64,000 nucleotides of DNA from Anabaena sp. 4-3. Lineage in GTDB: Bacteria > Cyanobacteriota > Cyanobacteriia > Cyanobacteriales > Nostocaceae. The translations under genes were made by a program, and so were the position numbers. The stretch is taken from positions 1 through 64,000 of the forward strand of contig NZ_LUHJ01000009.1 in the NCBI RefSeq assembly GCF_001597745.1, read 5' to 3'. Positions 20,454-29,705 of this stretch are shown here, piece after piece (the first letter of the stretch is position 1; every line of letters begins with the position of its first letter). The notes beneath the pieces are model-generated. The model saw only the letters and a list, made by a program, of their open reading frames with translations, did not search any database and had not been told where the DNA came from.

Positions 20454-21029
20454 TCAAAGTCTGCGTTGATTACTCCAATTACGTAGGCGGAAAGAAAGAG
20501 CTAACAGTAATATTCCAAAAACAATGGCATAGATACCAATAATCCAGACGATGGCGACTGCTCCAGCAAATGGCCAAAGGACTAACAATACACCAAAGAA
20601 AAATGAGGCAATTCCAGCTATTGCTAACAACCATTCATTCTCAATTGCTCTTCGCAACTGAAAGGCGGCAATTATCTCAAAAATACCAGTGATTATCGCC
20701 CAAGCCGCAATCAGATAAAGCAAGATTAACAGAGTAATACCCGGCCAAATAAAGGCTAGGATTCCTACGATTATCCCCACTGCTCCCTCTACCAAGAGTA
20801 ACCAGCCGTGGGTATCATTAAGACGGTCTCTAAATGCTGCAACTTCTAACAAAATTCCGCCTAACACTAAAAAGGCAGCAAAGAACAACACTAAGGCTGT
20901 AATTGTAATTCCCGGCCAGAATAAGGCTACTAAACCAAAGAGAATAGCTAGTGTTCCCCGTAAGGCTAATGTCCACCAGTTCCGCGCTAGGCGGTTTCCC
21001 ATTCTCATCGGATCAAAGTTGTTTCTCAT
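20454..21029 (-). CDS. HdeD family membrane protein (DUF308)
   Basis: A 191-residue protein with six hydrophobic helices arranged as three pairs. It has the repeated Gly/Pro motifs of HdeD proteins: LFGLVALFWPGITI, IIVGILAFIWPGITLL and FFGVLLVLWPFAGAVA. The three WPxxxx repeats are diagnostic. HdeD is associated with acid and other stress in enterobacteria; its biochemical role is unknown. It lies upstream of cbpA on the same strand with a 65-base gap and could be co-transcribed with it. Confidence 0.87.
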   Translation of the reverse strand: MRNNFDPMRMGNRLARNWWTLALRGTLAILFGLVALFWPGITITALVLFFAAFLVLGGILLEVAAFRDRLNDTHGWLLLVEGAVGIIVGILAFIWPGITLLILLYLIAAWAIITGIFEIIAAFQLRRAIENEWLLAIAGIASFFFGVLLVLWPFAGAVAIVWIIGIYAIVFGILLLALSFRLRNWSNQRRL

Positions 21030-21194
21030 TGCTGATAGAGTCTATAGGGATGTAGGGGAGCGGAGGGAGCAGGGGAAGTAGGGGAAGTAGACAGGGGAGA
21101 AGGAGAGATTTTTTCCCCAGAATTCTTAATTTTGAATTTTGAATTTTGTAGGCTTGCCTTCCCGTAGGGTATTTTGAATTGATTTCTCCCCAAT

Positions 21195-22541
21195 TTAAAG
21201 AGCCGAAGGATAAGTTTCTGGTGCTTCGCCCAATTCCCAGTAAGCAGTCCGGTCTAGGGGTTGCACGGCTCTGGTATCGTCAATGTGAATGACTGCATCA
21301 AATTGGTTGGGAAGGGAAGCTTGGAAGTAGTGACTGACTCGCTCGGTTTCGGGTTGGTATATGACACCGATCGCTCTTTCTAATCTCGGTTGTTTTAAAA
21401 TGTTAATTGCTGGATTGTCATCTTGTAGCAGTAACAAAAACTGGGGTATTCCTGTCTGATGGAATAAAGCTTCATAACTTTCTGGTAAGGCGGAACGAAC
21501 TTGTTTGAGTTCGGTGGTTTCTCCCCAACCAGAGGCGGCGGTGACTGTACCTGTGTAAGTGGTAAACCCGATTAATACTGCATCTTTACCGTAGCGATCG
21601 CGGACTAATTGCCCTACGTTCACCTCACCCAGTTTACCCATATCTGTGGCTCTCGCGTCTCCCAGGTGGGAGTTATGTTCCCAAACAACGACTTTGCTGG
21701 GTGTTCCTCGTTGATCTAAATGCTCAACTAGATGCTCTAAAGTTTCTGCCATGTGGCGATCGCGAATATTCCATGAGGAAACCCGTCCGCTAAACATCGA
21801 GCGGTAGTAAGCCTCAGCGTTTTTTACGAGTCGCGCATTCTGTTCGGCAACAAAAAACTCATCTGCTGCTAATTGATGATTGTTGTGAATATACTCGGCG
21901 GCTCGGCGTTGCATCTCCTGTAATTGCTTGACTACTTCTTCCTCACAGGATTTGCTCAGTCCCACACTGGTAACATACCCATAGGTTTGACTATCTTCGC
22001 CAAAATGCTCAAAGCAAGAGTAACGATAACGGGCGCGGTTGGCGGCTTCTGGATCAACTCGTTCCAGGTAGTTCAACACTTCTTCTATAGAAGCGTACAT
22101 ACTATAAAGGTCTAACCCATAAAAACCAACCTTGGTGGCATTTTGGGGTAAATTGTCATTATATTCCCGTAACCAGTTGACAAAATTCATGATATCTGTA
22201 TTCCGCCACATCCAATTAGGGAAGCGTTGAAAGTTAGAAAGAGCTTCCGTAGGTGAGAAATCCTCAGACACACCTTGGACATAACGGTTAACGCGATAGG
22301 TATCAGGCCAATCTGCCTCAATTGCTACTGCTGTAAAACCTTTTTCTTGAATCAGTCGTTTTGTAATCTCCGCCCGTTGTTCGTAAAACTCATGAGTTCC
22401 GTGAGAAGCCTCACCAATTAAAACGAAACGAGCATCACCAATCATGTTGAGCAATGGGTCGTAATCTGCCTTAGTCCCTGTGATTCGGTATGCAGACTTA
22501 CGCAATGCTTCAACTACGTTTGTTATAGTTGCTTCTACCAT
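21195..22541 (-). CDS. Erythromycin esterase family protein
   Basis: About 448 residues from the ATG at 22541. The family core is clear: IGDARFVLIGEASHGTHEFYEQRAEI (read as VLIGEASHGTHEFYEQ), AIEADWPDTYRVNRYV, VGFYGLDLYSM and VVWEHNSHLGDARATDMG. These Glu and His residues form the active-site cleft of EreA/EreB-like enzymes. Chromosomal relatives in cyanobacteria are widespread and are probably not macrolide esterases, so no resistance role is claimed. It sits beside HdeD and CbpA genes, suggesting a stress setting. Confidence 0.88.
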   Translation of the reverse strand: MVEATITNVVEALRKSAYRITGTKADYDPLLNMIGDARFVLIGEASHGTHEFYEQRAEITKRLIQEKGFTAVAIEADWPDTYRVNRYVQGVSEDFSPTEALSNFQRFPNWMWRNTDIMNFVNWLREYNDNLPQNATKVGFYGLDLYSMYASIEEVLNYLERVDPEAANRARYRYSCFEHFGEDSQTYGYVTSVGLSKSCEEEVVKQLQEMQRRAAEYIHNNHQLAADEFFVAEQNARLVKNAEAYYRSMFSGRVSSWNIRDRHMAETLEHLVEHLDQRGTPSKVVVWEHNSHLGDARATDMGKLGEVNVGQLVRDRYGKDAVLIGFTTYTGTVTAASGWGETTELKQVRSALPESYEALFHQTGIPQFLLLLQDDNPAINILKQPRLERAIGVIYQPETERVSHYFQASLPNQFDAVIHIDDTRAVQPLDRTAYWELGEAPETYPSAL

Positions 22542-22836
22542 AGGATTATACCTCAGAAGCACTGCAAAGTTTTCACAGTTTAAACACCGCAAAAGCCAAG
22601 CCTAATACAGTTTGACGCTTCTTTAAATCAACTCTTGGCTGGCTAGATTTAGCTTAAAAACTTCAGACTCATCCTACATCCGGCTAATGGTGCATGAGGT
22701 TTGATGTAGTAATCTATCTCAGGAATGAGCTACTTGTTAGTTATCTTGGTGAGAAAACTTGTAACAATGTACGTAAATCACCTACTATATGACGCTGATA
22801 TGTGAGATTTCAGCGCGTTTTAGTTCCTAAGTTCCG

Positions 22837-23469
22837 ATGTCTAATCAAGTTTGGTTATCAAAGTTGCAAAAACAAAGAGCGATCGCCGTGATTCGCGCCC
22901 CTAAAATCGAATTAGGGCTAGAAATGGCCTTAGCTGTAGCTGCTGGGGGAATGCAACTGATAGAAATTACCTGGAATAGCGATCGCGCTGGGGAATTAAT
23001 CGCGCAACTCCGCAGCAAATTACCTGAATGTACGATTGGCACAGGCACATTATTTAATGTACAGCAATTGCAAGATGCGATCGCCTGTGGTGCAGAATTC
23101 CTCTTTACTCCTCATGTTGACTGTGCAATGATACAAACCGCAGTAAAACAAGAAATCCCAATTATTCCCGGTGCGCTTACCCCGACAGAGATTATCACAG
23201 CTTGGTCTTGTGGTGCTAGCTGTGTGAAAGTATTTCCTGTGCAAGCTGTAGGCGGTGCCAGCTATATTAAAAGTTTACAAGGGCCACTTGGACATATTCC
23301 CTTAATTCCCACAGGCGGAGTCACCCTAGAAAATGCTGCCGAACTGATACAAGCCGGAGCAGTAGCGGTTGGGTTGAGTGGCGAATTATTTCCCAAAGAC
23401 CTAATTATACAGAGAAATTGGCAAGCGATCGCCCAACTTGCCAGTAACTTACTGCGAAATCTCTCGTAA
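22837..23469 (+). CDS. eda: KDPG/KHG aldolase
   Basis: A 210-residue class I aldolase that cleaves 2-keto-3-deoxy-6-phosphogluconate to pyruvate and glyceraldehyde-3-phosphate, the last step of the Entner-Doudoroff route. The catalytic Glu43 is in LIEITWNS, the Schiff-base Lys131 in SCVKVFP, and phosphate-binding GGV and GLSGELF lie near the C-terminus. Family length is normal. A phosphogluconate dehydratase is not adjacent. The transketolase in this window is in the same part of central sugar metabolism. Confidence 0.93.
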   Translation: MSNQVWLSKLQKQRAIAVIRAPKIELGLEMALAVAAGGMQLIEITWNSDRAGELIAQLRSKLPECTIGTGTLFNVQQLQDAIACGAEFLFTPHVDCAMIQTAVKQEIPIIPGALTPTEIITAWSCGASCVKVFPVQAVGGASYIKSLQGPLGHIPLIPTGGVTLENAAELIQAGAVAVGLSGELFPKDLIIQRNWQAIAQLASNLLRNLS

Positions 23470-23554
23470 TTTTATCGATGGGATTATTGCCAACACAGGG
23501 TTATAGTTGACTTCTGCAAAACAGCTTTAACTGTGTCATTTGCGTATTTCTACG

Positions 23555-24067
23555 ATGATTAAATTAATTGATCAGGACTGGAAACGCTGCTTAACAATAT
23601 TTCTAGCTAGTGCAGCATTATCATTAACTACAGTGGGCATAAATTCAACTCCCACCTGGGCGAGTAAAATTAATCAAAAAATAGAAGCAACTATCCAAAC
23701 CCTACAAAAATCAGAAGAACGTTGGATACAAATTAATCTAGCAAAACAAAGATTAATAGCTTGGGAAGGAGGAAAACCAGTCTATGCAATTATTATTTCC
23801 TCTGGCAAAAAATCCACACCGACACGCATCGGCACATTTAAAATTAAATCAAAACATAAATCTACCAGAATGCGCGGGAGAACTTACGATGTTCCCAACG
23901 TTCCCCACGCCATGTTTTACGATGGAAATTATGGTATACATGGTGCGTATTGGCATAAAAAATTTGGTACACCAGTCAGCCACGGCTGCGTCAACCTTGC
24001 ACCCAATCATGCTAAATGGCTATTCAACTGGGCATCCATAGGCACACCAATCATTATTCACAAATAA
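23555..24067 (+). CDS. L,D-transpeptidase (YkuD type)
   Basis: About 170 residues from ATG 23555; a TTG at 23540 is possible. An N-terminal hydrophobic export segment is followed by a YkuD domain starting WIQINLAKQRLIAWEGGKPV. The catalytic motif is YGIHGAYWHKKFGTPVSHGC, with His and nucleophile Cys. The enzyme makes 3-3 cross-links in peptidoglycan or attaches proteins to it in the periplasm. A second gene of the same family follows at 24328, so they are probably tandem duplicates. Confidence 0.9.
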   Translation: MIKLIDQDWKRCLTIFLASAALSLTTVGINSTPTWASKINQKIEATIQTLQKSEERWIQINLAKQRLIAWEGGKPVYAIIISSGKKSTPTRIGTFKIKSKHKSTRMRGRTYDVPNVPHAMFYDGNYGIHGAYWHKKFGTPVSHGCVNLAPNHAKWLFNWASIGTPIIIHK

Positions 24068-24117
24068 ACAACAAGGGGCTAGAGATTAAAACCAACCTCA
24101 CCCCAAACCTCTCCTGA

Positions 24118-24167
24118 AATCTCCGCGCCCCTCTGCGTTTACCTCCGCGCCCCTCCGCGTTTAAAAA
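24118..24167. repeat. CTCCGCGCCCCTCTGCGTTTAC-type dispersed repeat, copy 3
   Basis: Two imperfect units of the repeat seen at 12526 and 15655, between the two transpeptidase genes. The rest of the gap (24168-24327) is AT-rich and otherwise featureless. Confidence 0.75.
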
Positions 24168-24327
24168 ATCCTAAATATCTGCAAAATCAGACAATCAAAC
24201 ATATTGTCCTGAAATAACATCAAAAAACTAGAAATAAAAAGTAGAACAAATAATAAATCTGTCTGCCTCATAAAAATCTGCGTAAATCCTGACTTCCTCT
24301 GATAAACTTTTAAGAAGGTAATGCAAA

Positions 24328-24867
24328 ATGCAAAACTGGATTCGCAGTATTAGCAAACATTACTCAAAAAACTTCTCTACTGGTATAGTATTAATAATGA
24401 CAGCTTTGCTGTCTGGCTTGCCAGCGATCGCAGTTGAACCTAACCAAAGCAAAGCCTTATCTGCATCAGGAGATGACAAAAATATCACCCCATCTCATGT
24501 TCAGCAAATAGCCTTATCTAGACGGATTATTATTGACCTATCACAACAGCGTTTATTCGCCTGGGAAGGTAATCGACTGGTATATTCTTTCCGTATTTCT
24601 ACAGGAAAGCGTTCTACTCCCACACCTACGGGTAGGTTTACCATTACTTCCAAATATCGGACTCACCGAATGCGAGGACGTGGTTATGATATCCCAGATG
24701 TGCCTTACGCCATGTATTTTTATAAAGGCTATGCCATTCATGGAGCTTACTGGCATAATCGTTTTGGCACTCCCGTGAGTAACGGTTGTGTAAATTTAAC
24801 TGTCAACCAAGCCCGCAAGCTTTATAATTGGGCTTCTGCGGGGACTGTGGTAGTAGTAGAAAAGTGA
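24328..24867 (+). CDS. L,D-transpeptidase (YkuD type), second copy
   Basis: A 179-residue protein with a signal peptide (hydrophobic IVLIMTALLSGLPAIA, about residues 20-36), a short linker and a YkuD domain (IIIDLSQQRLFAWEGNRLV). The catalytic motif is YAIHGAYWHNRFGTPVSNGC. The residue before Gly-Cys is Asn where the first copy has His; both occur in active family members. GAAGGT precedes the ATG by about eight bases. It acts in the periplasm on peptidoglycan. Confidence 0.9.
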   Translation: MQNWIRSISKHYSKNFSTGIVLIMTALLSGLPAIAVEPNQSKALSASGDDKNITPSHVQQIALSRRIIIDLSQQRLFAWEGNRLVYSFRISTGKRSTPTPTGRFTITSKYRTHRMRGRGYDIPDVPYAMYFYKGYAIHGAYWHNRFGTPVSNGCVNLTVNQARKLYNWASAGTVVVVEK

Positions 24868-24884
24868 AGATAGAAATTCAACTA

Positions 24885-25691
24885 TTACCATTTGAACAAC
24901 ATAAAAAGAGCGATCGCAATCACAAAGTAACCAAAACCTGTTTCTAACTGTCGCGCTTCCATAAACCTTGTTAAGTAAGCACCTAGCAGCATTCCTAACC
25001 CTGCGGCTAAGGTAAAAGTCAGCATTAAGTTGATATCTATGGGAATATGACCTAAATATCCAGCAAATCCCGTGATAGATTTGAATGTCATAATCACTAA
25101 AGATGTACCGACAGCTTCTTTAATCGGTGTATTACCTAAAAGTACCAAGGTGGGGATAATCATAAACCCCCCACCAATTCCCACCATTCCTGTCAGCATA
25201 CCCACACCCAACCCTTCAGTTGGAATTGCCAACCACCGACGCAGATTTTGCTGTATCCTAGGTGATAATTCTAAATCAGCCGTATTTTGGCTGTCATCTA
25301 ACTCTAAATTTGCTGGTGATTGATGGCGACTATTGTGAATCATCAAGTATGCAGCCACAAACATCACAAATACAAATAAAATTCGCTGTGCAGTGGGTGT
25401 GACAATTGGGAGAGTGGCGAAACGTGCGCCAATGTAAGCACCTAGCATTGCACCAGGAGCAAACAAAGCGGCTATTTTAAAGTTGACATGATTTTGTCGC
25501 CAGTGCGGAATAATCCCAATGAGACTAACAGCACCGACGATAACCAAACTCATAGCGATCGCTGACTTTAACGGCACACCCATCACATAAACTAAAATGG
25601 GTACAGCTAAAATTGACCCACCACCACCAATTAAACCCAAGCTAACACCGACACAAACAGCCAAAATGTGAGCAATTATCCAGGTAAGCAT
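24885..25691 (-). CDS. TauE/SafE family permease (sulfite or organic anion exporter)
   Basis: A 268-residue membrane protein with about eight helices in two homologous halves. Each half begins with a Gly-rich motif, LGLIGGGGSILAVPILVYVM near residue 20 and TGMVGIGGGFMIIPTLVLLG near residue 165, the family signature. Relatives move sulfite, sulfonates or carboxylates, or have unknown substrates; the sequence does not decide. It is convergent with the transpeptidase gene and possibly co-transcribed with the glycosyltransferase upstream. Confidence 0.87.
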   Translation of the reverse strand: MLTWIIAHILAVCVGVSLGLIGGGGSILAVPILVYVMGVPLKSAIAMSLVIVGAVSLIGIIPHWRQNHVNFKIAALFAPGAMLGAYIGARFATLPIVTPTAQRILFVFVMFVAAYLMIHNSRHQSPANLELDDSQNTADLELSPRIQQNLRRWLAIPTEGLGVGMLTGMVGIGGGFMIIPTLVLLGNTPIKEAVGTSLVIMTFKSITGFAGYLGHIPIDINLMLTFTLAAGLGMLLGAYLTRFMEARQLETGFGYFVIAIALFMLFKW

Positions 25692-25735
25692 AGGGACTGT
25701 TGATGGTTGACGGTTGACGGTTGACTGTTGACGGT

Positions 25736-25790
25736 TGACTAATGACTAATAACTAATGACTAATGACTAATAACTAATAACTAATGACTA
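25736..25790. repeat. TAATGAC heptad repeat
   Basis: About seven heptads (ACTAATG/ACTAATA) run into the 3' end of the glycosyltransferase gene and supply its stop and last Ser-His codons. A GGTTGAC-type repeat lies just to the left (25695-25740). Confidence 0.88.
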
Positions 25791-27016
25791 TTTCCCAAAC
25801 ATACTTGTTCATAACGCTGTCCGGCAATATTCCAAGTGAATTCTGACTCCACAAGTTGTCTGCCGTGGTATGATAATTCTGCACGTAGTTGTGGCTGCTC
25901 AAAGAGTTGACTAATCGCGTTCACATATTCTATGGGTTGATTAGCTCTGAATGCTGTTAATGATATGCCATCACCATCTACAGCTAATCCTTCTAAACCG
26001 CGATCGCTTGCTACTACTGGTACACCTGCGGCCATTGCTTCTAAAGTTTTGTTTTTAATGCCAAAACCCGTTCTCAGAGGAACTACACACACAGTAGATT
26101 GATGCAGATAATCTACCATTGAAGGCACACGCCCAGTTACTTTGACACCGGGAATTTTTTCTAGACTTAATACTTCTGGTGTTGGTCTAGCACCCACTAT
26201 ACTAAATGTGGCATCAGGATAACGTGCTTGGAGTTCTGGGAAAACTGCGAAAGCAAAAAACCGTGCTGCGTCGATGTTATGGGAAGCATCCATCGCCCCT
26301 ACAAATATTAAACTGTGTCCGCCTGGGTCTTGGCAACGGTAGGGAAATAATTCTAAATCTACACCGTTGGGGATGACTTGAATATCGATGTCGGGACGGA
26401 GTTTGAGAAATTCTTGGCGATCGTCTTCGGTGGTGACAACAATATTAGAAAACTTGCTACAATATCGCTGCTCGTAACGCTTCAAAACAAAGGTAAGATA
26501 GAGGCGATCGCGTATAACATTCTGTGCTGCACCCATTTCTAAATGATCGCGAACCCAGCCATATACTGAACTGTGGACATCAATAACTGTATTTACGTGG
26601 TGACGAAATTCGGGCCGGATGTATATCTCATTTACACTGTGTTCACAGGTAATTACATCATATTTTCCCTCGGTAACGCAACTATCGACAAAAGTTTGAA
26701 TTTCTGGTGAATAGCGATGCAGTACATTAGGGGGTGTCGCTTTAATGACTGACTCCATAAACCGTCCCGTTTTTGCTAATATTCCACTGACAGTATTTTT
26801 AGCTTGGGGATCTGACGGTAAAGGAAACACCATCAACTCACTTACATAGTTGCGTAATTCTGCCACTTCCACATCTGACACACTCTTGTTATACTGCGTC
26901 ACTAAAGTTACTTCATGATTTTGCTGGAGGTGTTTGAGTAAATTAAAAGTTCTAATTTCCGTACCCCCACGGCTAGGCGGATAAGGAAAGGTAGATGACA
27001 GCATGAGAATACGCAT
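25781..27016 (-). CDS. Glycosyltransferase (GT4/GT-B type)
   Basis: A 411-residue GT-B enzyme. The N-terminal Rossmann half begins with LMLSSTFPYPPSRGGTEIRTF, with the GGTEIR loop that typically contacts acceptor or sugar nucleotide. The C-terminal half has LIFVGAMDASHNIDAARFFA, SIVGARPTP and the donor-site segment VPLRTGFGIKNKTLEAMAAG, where Glu binds the nucleotide. It probably adds a sugar to a lipid-linked or capsule precursor at the inner membrane face; donor and acceptor are unknown. No other polysaccharide genes adjoin it. The last residues come from a heptad repeat. Confidence 0.88.
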   Translation of the reverse strand: MRILMLSSTFPYPPSRGGTEIRTFNLLKHLQQNHEVTLVTQYNKSVSDVEVAELRNYVSELMVFPLPSDPQAKNTVSGILAKTGRFMESVIKATPPNVLHRYSPEIQTFVDSCVTEGKYDVITCEHSVNEIYIRPEFRHHVNTVIDVHSSVYGWVRDHLEMGAAQNVIRDRLYLTFVLKRYEQRYCSKFSNIVVTTEDDRQEFLKLRPDIDIQVIPNGVDLELFPYRCQDPGGHSLIFVGAMDASHNIDAARFFAFAVFPELQARYPDATFSIVGARPTPEVLSLEKIPGVKVTGRVPSMVDYLHQSTVCVVPLRTGFGIKNKTLEAMAAGVPVVASDRGLEGLAVDGDGISLTAFRANQPIEYVNAISQLFEQPQLRAELSYHGRQLVESEFTWNIAGQRYEQVCLGNSH

Positions 27017-27262
27017 ATAATTGTTATACTCCTTAATTTAATTAGTAACTTTATAGCCTATATTCTATATTTAGAGAAATGTTATTTTACTCAAAATAAT
27101 TTATTAGATTTAGATAAAAAATAGAACTAATAAAATTAAAACAAAAAACTAGCAAAGTACAGCAATATATAGTTGCTTGACTACTAAAGTTTGATGGATT
27201 AATAGAAGTTAAATTATATGATAAGTAAATCAACATAAATAAACATCAAATGATTATGCGAT

Positions 27263-27295
27263 AGATCCCCGACTTCTTTGAGAAGTCGGGGATCT
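27263..27295. repeat. Perfect hairpin repeat AGATCCCCGACTTCT
   Basis: A 15-base arm, AGATCCCCGACTTCT, pairs perfectly with AGAAGTCGGGGATCT across a three-base loop. It is a common dispersed cyanobacterial repeat. The nearby TACGTTACGCTACGCTTTAA (27335-27354) is another dispersed motif. Together they fill the spacer upstream of the glycosyltransferase. Confidence 0.85.
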
Positions 27296-27405
27296 GGGTA
27301 TTACATTTTTTAAAGTTGACCTACTTCATGGTGTGTTACGTTACGCTACGCTTTAACGCACCCTATAAGATGAGTATTTTCTTGATAAATGTTTGTTTAT
27401 CAAAC

Positions 27406-27543
27406 CTATCTACTTTGTGGAAGTGTTGGAGTAGGTTGATAAATTGAGGTTGAGCGCAGTTGAGCTATGGCAACTGATAGGACTGCGATCGCTAACCGCT
27501 TACCTTTCCAAAAACTTAATTTTCCTTGTTGATAAGCAGTAGT
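27406..27543 (-). pseudogene. Possible 3' fragment of a lost gene
   Basis: A frame without a start codon reads AYQQGKLSFWKGKRLAIAVL then SVAIAQLRSTSIYQPTPTLP and stops at 27406. It looks protein-like and lies just downstream of the ParB-like gene on the same strand. I do not recognise the family. It may be a stump left when the ParA/ParB cassette arrived, or chance. Confidence 0.3.
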
Positions 27544-27558
27544 GAAAGATAGAAAATA

Positions 27559-28329
27559 TTAATTTTCTAAGCGTATACATGCAATTTCTTTTAAGTTTTT
27601 ATAAGTTGCCTTACCGAAGTCATTGATATTATGTTCTCTAGAAGATACAGATGATTGAAGATTTTCCCAAGTTAAGGTTTTTCCTGGTTGCTTCCAATAT
27701 GTAATTGCTTCCCATGCTGCATTTCTATATTTAGGATTTTTAACACCTGCTTCCTCTAAAGCATTCTTGACCTGTTCCTCATTTGCTGTAACCAAGTTTA
27801 ATTTTGGTGGAGGTAACAATTCTTTGAGAAGCACCGTAAGTGTTTCCAAAGCAGTTGATAGGTTATCTAACCTGCTTTCAATATACTTTAATCTTTCCTC
27901 GTTATCCGAATGATTTGATTTTGCTTTGTTGTCAGTATTGTTAGATAATACTTGGTTTAACTTGGCATCAAGTCTTATTATCTGCTGAAGTAACTCACCC
28001 ATGTCAGTTTTTTCAGGAGATGCTAAGGTTGTCAGGGCTGCAACTTGATTTACAGCTACATCTTCTTTATCTGAAGCGATAATAAACGCATTAACAATTT
28101 CTCCCTTATGAGGATTTTTTTCTCTAGCTCTCACAGCAGCATAGTATACACAATGTCCATCTAATACTTCGTATTTTTCAAACCCTATCTTTTTGAGTAT
28201 TAATGGTTTCAGTAGTCCTCCCGTCTCTAATATTCTGTCAGCTAAAAAATCTAAATCATTTTCTTTAAATTTAGAACGAGGAACGCTAGAAAACACACTG
28301 TCAACTTCTACAATTCCAAAGCCAGTCAT
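27559..28329 (-). CDS. ParB-like protein (ParB N-terminal domain plus coiled coil)
   Basis: 256 residues. Residues about 8-95 resemble a ParB/sulfiredoxin N-terminal domain: FLADRILETGGLLKPLILKK, then YEVLDGHCVYYAAVRARE, corresponding to the canonical G-x-I-x-P-(I/L) and E-x-x-x-G-x-R-R boxes. GHCV replaces the GERR seen in CTP-binding ParB, so CTP hydrolysis or parS clamping may be absent. A polar linker, a coiled coil (about 135-168) and a C-terminal helical region (KNALEEAGVKNPKYRNAAWE) follow. Its ATG overlaps the stop of the nuclease-ParA gene by one base (TAATG), so they form one unit. Confidence 0.75.
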   Translation of the reverse strand: MTGFGIVEVDSVFSSVPRSKFKENDLDFLADRILETGGLLKPLILKKIGFEKYEVLDGHCVYYAAVRAREKNPHKGEIVNAFIIASDKEDVAVNQVAALTTLASPEKTDMGELLQQIIRLDAKLNQVLSNNTDNKAKSNHSDNEERLKYIESRLDNLSTALETLTVLLKELLPPPKLNLVTANEEQVKNALEEAGVKNPKYRNAAWEAITYWKQPGKTLTWENLQSSVSSREHNINDFGKATYKNLKEIACIRLEN

Positions 28330-29705
28330 TAATTTAGCTCCATCTTTCTTACTACTTCTAGTCCTAATGACTCAAACTCAAAAGCTGCTTGACTTGCAGA
28401 TGATTCATATCTCGCAAACTCAAAAATTGATTTAGGATCAGGTATTTCCAAATTTCCTACAACTAGAGTTTTATTAATACAATGTGATAAAGCTGTTCTT
28501 TCTGTAATCATGTTATCCATCAAGGGAAGTTGATAACGTTCTGGAATCACACTTCTATGTTTTGGAAAAGTATATTTTATGTATTGGTTGTTATTTGAAA
28601 TCTTTGATGGTAGCACACCCATAATCCTAATAGCTTGCTTACCCATGTTTTCCCTATTTTCGTTAATTTCGGTTTTTATAAAGTTTTTCACACTTACGAG
28701 TCCTTGGTTAGAAAATGGCTTCAAATCTGAAGGAATAATCAAGTAATCAGCCGCAGTCAGAGAAGCTGAAGCATATAAATCTAATGATGGAGGAGTATCA
28801 ATTATTACAACATCATATATATCCTTTACCAGTTCTAGTTTTTTAGCAAGTCTAGTTCTACTTGCACCATACATTGCTAACTTGGGTTGCCTTTCAATTA
28901 AAGTAATGTGGGAAGGAATCACATCTACTTCAGGTTGATTAAAACCATTTGATTTGCGAACAACGTCAGAAATAAGTAGATTATTTTCACCACCTGCATC
29001 TAACAAATGAAAAACATTACGTTCCTTTAAATCATCATCCTCTTCAAATTGGAACTTGATTAAACCCGTAGCAAATGTTGTATTGGCTTGAGCATCTAAA
29101 TCAATTAAAAGGACTCTTTTCCCTTGGTTACTCAATGCTGCTGCTAAGTTAACCGCCACAGTTGTCTTACCAACTCCGCCTTTATGATGGTAGATAGCAA
29201 TTGTTTTCATAGGTAGTTGCCTTTCCTGTTCTCGATTTAATACTTGAATTTCTAATTTTTTCTTCAACTGTCGATTTTTTAAGCTGTCTCTGCCAATTAA
29301 ATCTTTAATATCTTCTAACTTTGCCTCAACTTCCTTCCCAGCACACTGAAAAACTAGCTTAACATCACTATTAACTTTTTCATAAATCCTGATTTCCCTA
29401 CCATTAGTTAATAAACCATAGCCTACATTCAAACTTGTTAAATAATGCCTTAATCTAGGAACATGATGATTTAAATTTTGTTTGGGGTGCTTTGCTTCCA
29501 TTACCACACTCAAAGGCGAGTTGGCATCTAAGACTAAGGGAACGACTTGTACAGCAAAGGCTAAAAAATCTAACCGGATGCTACCAACAGCCACTTCCTG
29601 ATGCCAGGTGTCTGGTGTGTAACCTAGCTGCGGTAGTAAATACTGTACAATGAGCTTGCTTTCGACTTCGCTTTCGTTACGGCATAGCTCAGGATTAAAC
29701 AACAA
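28329..29705 (-). CDS. Fusion of HsdR-N-like PD-(D/E)XK nuclease domain and ParA ATPase
   Basis: 458 residues. Residues 1-110 resemble the N-terminal domain of type I restriction HsdR and related nucleases: Glu15 in ESEVESKLI, Asp46 in IRLDFLAF, Glu70-x-Lys72 in VVMEAKHP, and the late NVGYGLLTNGREIRIYE strand. After a charged linker (about 125-165), residues 166-458 are a ParA with deviant Walker A KGGVGKTT at 175-182, VLLIDLDAQANTT, VVIIDTPPS and the ParA C-terminal region. An internal ATG at 29210 with AGGAAAGG upstream aligns with the start of the free ParA at 30942, so a short form may also be made. Role unknown; a defence or DNA-maintenance role is inference. Confidence 0.8.
   Translation of the reverse strand: MLFNPELCRNESEVESKLIVQYLLPQLGYTPDTWHQEVAVGSIRLDFLAFAVQVVPLVLDANSPLSVVMEAKHPKQNLNHHVPRLRHYLTSLNVGYGLLTNGREIRIYEKVNSDVKLVFQCAGKEVEAKLEDIKDLIGRDSLKNRQLKKKLEIQVLNREQERQLPMKTIAIYHHKGGVGKTTVAVNLAAALSNQGKRVLLIDLDAQANTTFATGLIKFQFEEDDDLKERNVFHLLDAGGENNLLISDVVRKSNGFNQPEVDVIPSHITLIERQPKLAMYGASRTRLAKKLELVKDIYDVVIIDTPPSLDLYASASLTAADYLIIPSDLKPFSNQGLVSVKNFIKTEINENRENMGKQAIRIMGVLPSKISNNNQYIKYTFPKHRSVIPERYQLPLMDNMITERTALSHCINKTLVVGNLEIPDPKSIFEFARYESSASQAAFEFESLGLEVVRKMELN

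Noticed and set aside
21195-22541. Macrolide resistance gene
   Set aside because: The family match is real, but chromosomal cyanobacterial members are not shown to hydrolyse macrolides and no mobile context exists.
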